From contig CAZSMU010000034.1 of assembly GCA_964607915.1 (NCBI GenBank), forward strand, positions 1 through 27,759: a stretch of DNA of 27,759 bases, written 5' to 3'. The DNA is from JADJPL01 sp964607915 (GTDB lineage Bacteria; Bacteroidota; Bacteroidia; Chitinophagales; Saprospiraceae). Below, piece by piece: positions 22,939 through 27,759 of this stretch (position 1 is its first letter; each line of letters starts with the position of its first letter). The notes under the pieces were generated by a model that was given only the letters and a program-made list of their open reading frames with translations, ran no database searches and had not been told where the DNA came from. The translations under genes and the position numbers were made by a program.

Positions 22939-23016
22939 AGACTTGCTGCGAAAGGAAACCCCCGAAGGTCAAAAAGGGCCTTTTTCCGCCTTGCTGCCCT
23001 CTCGCTACAAGCCTTA
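22939..23016 (+). repeat. dispersed intergenic repeat, copy G (full, diverged)
   Basis: The left end is AGACTTGCTGCG (22939-22950) and the right end CTCTCGCTACAAGCCTTAT. The central hairpin is AAGGTC-AAAAAG-GGCCTT (22965-22982) followed by TTT, a terminator-like shape in the orientation of the downstream operon. The inner block has drifted (AACCCCCGAAGG). Confidence 0.75.
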
Positions 23017-23039
23017 TCTTTCGCTAAAAAACATCCCAC

Positions 23040-23885
23040 ATGCCTGCGCGTATCTTATCTGTTGTCTTTCTGCTCTTCCTCCTGTCCGTGACCACGGGCA
23101 GCCTGGCCCAGACGGGAGTCGCCACTCTGCCCTGGAAAGTACAGGAACTCGAAAAGGGCCTGGTCTGGAAACAGATACACACAGAAGCCCTCTTCGGCGG
23201 CTGGCAACATCTCAACGTATTGGAAATCAATCCTAAAAAGCGGAAGCTATCCTTGGCATTCACCACGGATTCCCTAGTGCGTACCAGCGATATGGCCACC
23301 CGTGGTTCCGCGCTGGCAGCCGTCAACGCCGGCTTTTTCAACATGCAGAAGGGCGGTTCGGTATCCCTGCTCAAAGTGGACGGGAAGATAGTCAACGTCA
23401 GCGATGCCAAACACGTTGCCGACAAGAGCTTCATCCTTGGAGCTGCCCTGGTGATCGGGCCTGGCAAGCGCGTACAAGTAGAACGCGCTCGCCCCGACAG
23501 CCTGTATTTCCCCCGAAAATACTCCAGTGTACTCCTGACCGGCCCTCTGCTCCTGGAGCAGGGCGCAGAGGTGGCATTGCCCAAAACGCCTTTCAACGAC
23601 AACCGACACCCCAGAACCTGCGTGTGCATCACCGACGAACGCCAAATCCTGCTCCTGACCGCCGACGGGCGCAATGCCCAGGCCTTAGGGCTTACCCTGC
23701 CGGAACTCCGCACCCTGCTCTCCGAACTGGGCTGCCGCGATGCCGTAAACCTGGACGGCGGCGGCTCTACCACCATGTGGATATCCGGACAGCCCGATAA
23801 AGGCGTGGTAAATATGCCTTCCGACAACAAACTCTTCGACCATTTCGGGGAGCGGAAAGTAGCCAACGCGGTGCTCATCCACTAA
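23040..23885 (+). CDS. secreted phosphodiester glycosidase family protein (NAGPA-like)
   Basis: Exported protein (281 aa) with a signal peptide cut near SLA-Q (23). The body is the phosphodiester glycosidase (NAGPA/DUF2233) domain, named after the enzyme that uncovers mannose-6-phosphate by removing GlcNAc. Its conserved pieces are present: ALAAVNAGFFN (91-101), NRHPRTCVCI (188-197), LLLTADGRN (204-212) and the signature NLDGGGSTTMW (237-247). Bacterial members are thought to act on cell-envelope or exopolysaccharide glycosyl phosphodiesters; the substrate here is unknown. It leads a tight operon; xseA starts 9 bases after its stop. The leader contains repeat copy G. Confidence 0.92.
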   Translation: MPARILSVVFLLFLLSVTTGSLAQTGVATLPWKVQELEKGLVWKQIHTEALFGGWQHLNVLEINPKKRKLSLAFTTDSLVRTSDMATRGSALAAVNAGFFNMQKGGSVSLLKVDGKIVNVSDAKHVADKSFILGAALVIGPGKRVQVERARPDSLYFPRKYSSVLLTGPLLLEQGAEVALPKTPFNDNRHPRTCVCITDERQILLLTADGRNAQALGLTLPELRTLLSELGCRDAVNLDGGGSTTMWISGQPDKGVVNMPSDNKLFDHFGERKVANAVLIH

Positions 23886-23894
23886 GCCAGACCT

Positions 23895-25154
23895 ATGAAC
23901 CCCAACCCGGTCGGACTCTTCCAACTCCAGGAATTTATACGCCGCGTGCTGGCGCTCAATCTGCCCGACTCCCTCTGGGTGCGCGCGGAAATCGGACAGA
24001 TAAAGTCTTCGAAAGGCCACTTCTACCTCGACCTGGTCGAAAAGCAGGAAGGCAGCGAGGAATGGGCCGCCCAGGCCGCTGCGGTAATCTGGTCGGGTAC
24101 CTGCAGGCAACTGCGCAAAAACCTGGGGCAAACGCTCGAAAGCCTCCTGCAGCAAGGCATGGAAATCCTCGTCAAAGCACGGGTGGACTACCACGAGCGC
24201 TACGGACTGAAACTCCTCATCGAAGAGATAGACCCGGCCTATACCCTGGGTCGCCTCGCCATCGCCCAACAGGAAAAACGCAAGCAAATCGAAGCCGAAG
24301 GACTGATCGGCAAAAACGGATTGCTACCCCTGCCTCCCGCCCTACAGCGCATAGCGGTCATCTCTTCGGCCCAGGCAGCCGGCTGGCAGGACTTTCAACA
24401 GCAACTGCAACACAACCCTTATGGATACCGCTTCCACCTGCAACTCTTCCCCGCGGCTATGCAGGGAACCCAACTGGAAGCAGAGGTGCTGGCCCAACTG
24501 GAACGCATCTCGACAGGGGCAACACACTTCGACGCCGTAGCCATCCTGCGCGGTGGCGGTGCCCGCCTGGACTTAGCCGGCTTCGACAGCGTCGCCCTCT
24601 GCCGCGCTATCGCAGCCTTCCCGCTGCCCGTATTCACCGGTATCGGGCATGAGATAGACCAGACCTTGATAGACTTAAGCGCGCATTCCTCCTTGAAAAC
24701 CCCCACCGCCCTCGCCGCTTTCCTCATACAGCACAACCTCGACTTTGAAGCCCGCCTCCTGGACTGGGGCGCCTGCCTGGCCGATTCTGCGCGGAAAATA
24801 GTACAGCAAAATATTCAATATATTGAACAACAACGTATTAAGATAAAAACACTGGCCTCCGCCCGGATCCTGGCCGAGCGCAACGCCTTGCGCGAGGCCC
24901 GGCTACAAATTCCCCTGCACGCCCGTTTCCACTTGAAAACCGAAAAAGCAACTCTGGAAAGCGCAGAAAAAATTTGTGCCCTCCTCAGCATCGAAAGCAC
25001 CTTGAAAAGAGGTTTTTCTATTACTTTGCTCCGTGGAATGCCCCTCCGCTCAGCAGGAGAAACCCATGCAGGCGACGCTATCACCACCGTACTCGCTGAA
25101 GGTACGATAGAAAGTACCGTGCAATCTTCGGAAATCCCGGGCACCCACTCATAA
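23895..25154 (+). CDS. xseA: exodeoxyribonuclease VII large subunit
   Basis: Catalytic subunit (419 aa) of exonuclease VII, which degrades single-stranded DNA in both directions. The N-terminal OB fold (about 5-105) starts with SLWVRAEIGQIKSSKGHFYLDL in the usual position. The catalytic domain has LQRIAVISSAQAAGWQDF, AILRGGGARLDLAGFD and FTGIGHEIDQTLIDLSAHSS across its length, with the Gly-rich and H-E-D residues intact. A long helical coiled coil (about 275-370) and a C-terminal segment RGFSITLLRG complete it. At 419 residues it is slightly shorter than the E. coli protein. The small subunit xseB follows after 9 bases, as expected for equal expression of the complex. Confidence 0.96.
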   Translation: MNPNPVGLFQLQEFIRRVLALNLPDSLWVRAEIGQIKSSKGHFYLDLVEKQEGSEEWAAQAAAVIWSGTCRQLRKNLGQTLESLLQQGMEILVKARVDYHERYGLKLLIEEIDPAYTLGRLAIAQQEKRKQIEAEGLIGKNGLLPLPPALQRIAVISSAQAAGWQDFQQQLQHNPYGYRFHLQLFPAAMQGTQLEAEVLAQLERISTGATHFDAVAILRGGGARLDLAGFDSVALCRAIAAFPLPVFTGIGHEIDQTLIDLSAHSSLKTPTALAAFLIQHNLDFEARLLDWGACLADSARKIVQQNIQYIEQQRIKIKTLASARILAERNALREARLQIPLHARFHLKTEKATLESAEKICALLSIESTLKRGFSITLLRGMPLRSAGETHAGDAITTVLAEGTIESTVQSSEIPGTHS

Positions 25155-25163
25155 ACACAGACC

Positions 25164-25352
25164 ATGCAATCCTACGATCACGCCATAGAAGAACTACAAA
25201 CCATCGTGCGCGACCTCCAGGCCAATGCTATTGGCATGGACGCACTGCCCGAGCGCCTGCTGCGCGCCGACGAACTCATCCGCTTTTGCCGGGAGCGCCT
25301 GAGAGACGCCGAATCCCGCATCGAAGGCCTGTTTGAAGAAGAAAGCCAGTGA
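25164..25352 (+). CDS. xseB: exodeoxyribonuclease VII small subunit
   Basis: Short helical protein (62 aa) that binds the XseA coiled coil. It matches the family in length and pattern: SYDHAIEELQTIVRDLQ, then the shortened middle motif and LLRADELIRFCRERLRDAE, two helices making a hairpin. It lies directly behind xseA. Its TGA overlaps the GTG start of folK (GTGA), suggesting translational coupling. Confidence 0.93.
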   Translation: MQSYDHAIEELQTIVRDLQANAIGMDALPERLLRADELIRFCRERLRDAESRIEGLFEEESQ

Positions 25353-25843
25353 ATGCACCGGCCATACACCGCATCTATCTCGGCCTGGGCACCAACCTCG
25401 GCGAGCGAGCCCAAAACCTCGACAGCGCCCGAATAAAAATAGAAGCCCAGGTAGGCAACTGCATACAGGCTTCTGCCCTCTACGCCAGCGCTCCTTGGGG
25501 AATAGCCGAGCAGCCCGTCTTTTTCAACCAGGTCATCTGCGTGGAAAGCCCCCTCTCCGCCCGGGAAACCCTGGAGGCCATCTTGCGCATTGAACGCGAC
25601 ATGGGCCGCTTGCGCCTCGAAAAATGGGGCCAACGGCTCATAGACATAGATATCCTCTTCTACGACCATGACATAGTATGCGAGGAATCCCTGCGCATCC
25701 CTCACCCTTTTATCCCGCAGCGCAACTTCGTACTCGTGCCCATGGCTGAAATTGCCCCGGACTTTATCCATCCCGAATCCGGCAAGACGATACGACAGCT
25801 CCTCGAGGAGTCCGAGGACCCACTCGACGTGCATCCGGTATAA
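25349..25843 (+). CDS. folK: HPPK, folate biosynthesis pyrophosphokinase
   Basis: 6-hydroxymethyl-7,8-dihydropterin pyrophosphokinase (164 aa), which activates the pterin for joining to p-aminobenzoate in folate synthesis. The signature runs IYLGLGTNLGERAQNL (9-24), then SALYASAPWGIAEQPVFFNQV, the ATP/metal segment RWG-like EKWGQRLIDIDILFYD with both Asp residues, and IPHPFIPQRNFVLVPMAEIAP. All key residues are present. The only usable start is GTG at 25349, overlapping the xseB stop by four bases; the nearby ATG at 25353 is out of frame. Next is a TonB-dependent receptor gene, 20 bases on. Confidence 0.95.
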   Translation: MNAPAIHRIYLGLGTNLGERAQNLDSARIKIEAQVGNCIQASALYASAPWGIAEQPVFFNQVICVESPLSARETLEAILRIERDMGRLRLEKWGQRLIDIDILFYDHDIVCEESLRIPHPFIPQRNFVLVPMAEIAPDFIHPESGKTIRQLLEESEDPLDVHPV

Positions 25844-25863
25844 TTCAAAATACACATCATCCG

Positions 25864-27684
25864 ATGAAAATACCATTCCTCTCCGCTATCCTTACCAGTA
25901 TCCTCTTTTGTATAGCCGGCCCGTCGAGGGCCCAGGATACCCTCGAGCTTCCCGAGGTCGTAGTTTCCGACAACCGCATGGATATCCCCTTTTCGCAGCA
26001 GTCCCGCAGCCTGCAAATCATCCGGCGGGCGGAGATAGAAGCCTCGCCAGCCAACAGCGTGGCGGAACTACTCCAATACGTAGCCGGCCTCGACGTGCGC
26101 CAGCGGGGCGCCAATGGCGCACAGGTGGACGTCGGTATCCGCGGCGGGTCTTTCGACCAGACCCTCATCTTAATCAATGGTATAAAAATCAGCGATTTAC
26201 AGACAGGGCACCACTCCATGAACCTACCCGTTGACCTCGATGCCATCGAACGCATCGAAGTGCTGAAAGGGCCTGCCGCCCGGATTTATGGCCAGAACGC
26301 ATTCGCAGGTGCCATCAACATCGTCACGCGGGCACCCGCGCAACGCTTTGTACGGGCAGGCGTACAAGCCGGCGATTTCGGACTCGGGCGCATCAGCAGC
26401 GGCATTTCCGCCCCGACCGGCCGCCTGCGGCAGTACGCTTCCTACGCACACGACTTCGCACAGGGATACCGATACAATACCGACTACCGCATGCACACCG
26501 CTTCTTACCAGGCTGCCCTGGAGCGGGACAACGGAGAAACCCGCCTGTTTGCGGGTTGGAGCGGACGCGACTTCGGCGCCAACGGCTTCTACGGCAGCCC
26601 CCGCTTTACCGAGCAGTACGAAAAAATCCATACCACCCTGCTCAGCCTCGATGCCAGCCGACGGTTTGGGAACTGGGTCTGGAAGCCACGGGCCTACTGG
26701 CGGTTCAACCAGGACGAGTATATCTTTACCCGCGCCAACCCGGCGGCATACCGCAACCTCCACCGCAGCCATATCGCTGGAGCAGAACTCCACGCCCAGT
26801 ACACGTCGCGCTGGGGCATTAGCGGCTTCGGACTGGACGCCGGGCGACAGCTCCTGTACAGCAACCGACTGGGTGCCCGTACCCGCAACACGGTTGCCGT
26901 TTTTGCCGAGCAGCGCTTCGAATTTGGCCAGGGCAAAATAGACTTCACCCCCGGCATACTCTGGAATTCCTACAGCGATTTCGGCACCCAATGGCTGCCC
27001 GGTGTGGAAGCCGGATGGCAGGTACTCCCTACCCTGCGCATATATGCCAATGCCGGCTATACGTTCCGCGTACCTACGTTTACCGACCTGTATTACCAGG
27101 ATCCCGGCAACCAGGGCAACCCAAACCTGAAACCGGAATCTGCCCTGGCCTGGGAAGGCGGCGTGAAATGGCAGCAAAACCGCGCCTCCACCACCTTCGC
27201 CCTGTTTGACCGACGGAGCCAAAACCTCATTGACTGGACCAAAGCCGCCGACAGCGAACCCTGGCGCACGCGCAACCTCGGACAGGTGTCCTTCCGCGGA
27301 GTCGAAATAGAGGGGGAAATACAGGTCGCTCCCTTTCTCCCCCGGCTGGGTACCCGGTATTCCTTCATTTATGCCAGCCAATCCGCCGACCCGGTTTACC
27401 GCTCGCGCTATGCCCTGGACCAACTCCGGCACCAACTGATCCTGTTTGCCGATTTCAAAGTAGGAAAACACCTGAGCGCCAGCATCCGGGGCCGCTACCT
27501 CGAACGCGTCAACCTCGAAGACTATACCGTTCTGGACAGCCGCATAAGCTGGAAAGGACGGAAATGGTCCGCATTTGTCGAAGCGACCAATATAGCCAAC
27601 ACCGACTACACCGAAACCAGCCTCGTACCTATGCCCGGCCGTTGGGCAAGTGCCGGACTGAACGTACGGGTTGGAGAGAAATAG
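25864..27684 (+). CDS. BtuB-like TonB-dependent outer membrane receptor
   Basis: Outer-membrane transporter (606 aa) powered by TonB. After the signal peptide (about 1-23, SRA-Q) comes a TonB box-like LPEVVV (29-34), then the plug domain (about 45-155) with GLDVRQRGANGAQVDVGIRGG, LINGIKI, IERIEVLKGPAARIYG and AGAINIVTR in order. A 22-strand-type beta-barrel follows, with FRVPTFTDLYYQDPGNQGN and NPNLKPESALAWEGG as the conserved barrel motifs. The small size, the lack of a carboxypeptidase-like N-terminal domain and the plug motifs place it with BtuB/CirA-type receptors rather than SusC. The ligand is unknown; no cobalamin riboswitch precedes it, and it sits at the end of the xse-folK operon. 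Its TAG stop is the first triplet of repeat copy H. Confidence 0.92.
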   Translation: MKIPFLSAILTSILFCIAGPSRAQDTLELPEVVVSDNRMDIPFSQQSRSLQIIRRAEIEASPANSVAELLQYVAGLDVRQRGANGAQVDVGIRGGSFDQTLILINGIKISDLQTGHHSMNLPVDLDAIERIEVLKGPAARIYGQNAFAGAINIVTRAPAQRFVRAGVQAGDFGLGRISSGISAPTGRLRQYASYAHDFAQGYRYNTDYRMHTASYQAALERDNGETRLFAGWSGRDFGANGFYGSPRFTEQYEKIHTTLLSLDASRRFGNWVWKPRAYWRFNQDEYIFTRANPAAYRNLHRSHIAGAELHAQYTSRWGISGFGLDAGRQLLYSNRLGARTRNTVAVFAEQRFEFGQGKIDFTPGILWNSYSDFGTQWLPGVEAGWQVLPTLRIYANAGYTFRVPTFTDLYYQDPGNQGNPNLKPESALAWEGGVKWQQNRASTTFALFDRRSQNLIDWTKAADSEPWRTRNLGQVSFRGVEIEGEIQVAPFLPRLGTRYSFIYASQSADPVYRSRYALDQLRHQLILFADFKVGKHLSASIRGRYLERVNLEDYTVLDSRISWKGRKWSAFVEATNIANTDYTETSLVPMPGRWASAGLNVRVGEK

Positions 27685-27759
27685 ACTTGTTGCGCGGGGT
27701 TAGAGCGGAGGGAAAAAAGAGTCATTTTTTGTCCACACGAAGGCTTTTTGAGGGAGTAT
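27682..27759 (+). repeat. dispersed intergenic repeat, copy H (left end, runs to window edge)
   Basis: TAGACTTGTTGCGCGGGG (27682-27699) matches the left end of the family. The following sequence is diverged, with an AAAAAA-GAGTCA-TTTTTT hairpin (about 27713-27730). No right end is recognisable before the window stops. The TAG is the stop codon of the receptor gene. Confidence 0.55.

Noticed and set aside
25843..25864. Cobalamin riboswitch before the BtuB-like receptor
   Set aside because: Only 20 bases separate it from folK, too short for any riboswitch.
5487..27759. CRISPR array explanation for the repeats
   Set aside because: Copies are kilobases apart, of variable length and orientation, with no spacers and no cas genes.

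Overview
The window looks like chromosomal DNA from a GC-rich member of the Bacteroidota, most likely a Saprospiria-type organism (inference). The evidence is a type IX secretion (T9SS) sorting domain, HYR-like and dockerin-like secreted proteins of the Saprospiraceae style, Bacteroidota promoters (TTTG/TTG, about 20 bases, TAnnTTTG), starts without Shine-Dalgarno sequences, and an archaeal-family S-adenosylmethionine synthetase. I see no phage, plasmid, integrase, transposase or CRISPR array. Most genes are housekeeping or cell-envelope genes.

Layout. 1-1585 is the 3' part of recQ. 1588-7079 is a minus-strand block: M28 aminopeptidase, DUF2147 protein, an 815-residue T9SS surface protein, and a secreted glycerophosphodiesterase two bases behind it. 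Archaeal-type MAT (7129-8271, +) is divergent from the peptidase and convergent with a GabD-type dehydrogenase (8285-9748, -). A PhoD-like phosphatase (9852-11396, +) converges on a secreted lysyl-endopeptidase-like protease with a C-terminal dockerin-like module (11474-13432, -). Then come an unrecognised exported protein, a lipoprotein and a secreted type I pullulanase, all on minus. Two identical tRNA-Glu genes on minus (17501-17675) have a promoter and a textbook terminator. After an AT-rich gap comes gapA-pgk (+), convergent with a TrxR-like ferredoxin-NADP reductase and a sterol-desaturase/AGMO-like membrane protein (-). The window ends with a compact plus-strand operon: NAGPA-like phosphodiester glycosidase, xseA, xseB, folK and a BtuB-like TonB-dependent receptor.

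The most unusual feature is a family of dispersed intergenic repeats of about 80 bases. The ends are inverted (roughly TTAGACTTGTTGCGAGG and its complement), an inner block GGGGGATCATCGAGG is shared by three copies, and a central short hairpin keeps its pairing while its bases change. Full, diverged or partial copies lie at about 5487, 9771, 11398, 14651, 17424, 20454, 22939 and 27682. Two copies supply the TAG stop codon of the adjacent gene, and one copy makes up essentially the whole gap between two convergent genes. I found no multi-gene novel system; this repeat family is the best candidate for something undescribed.
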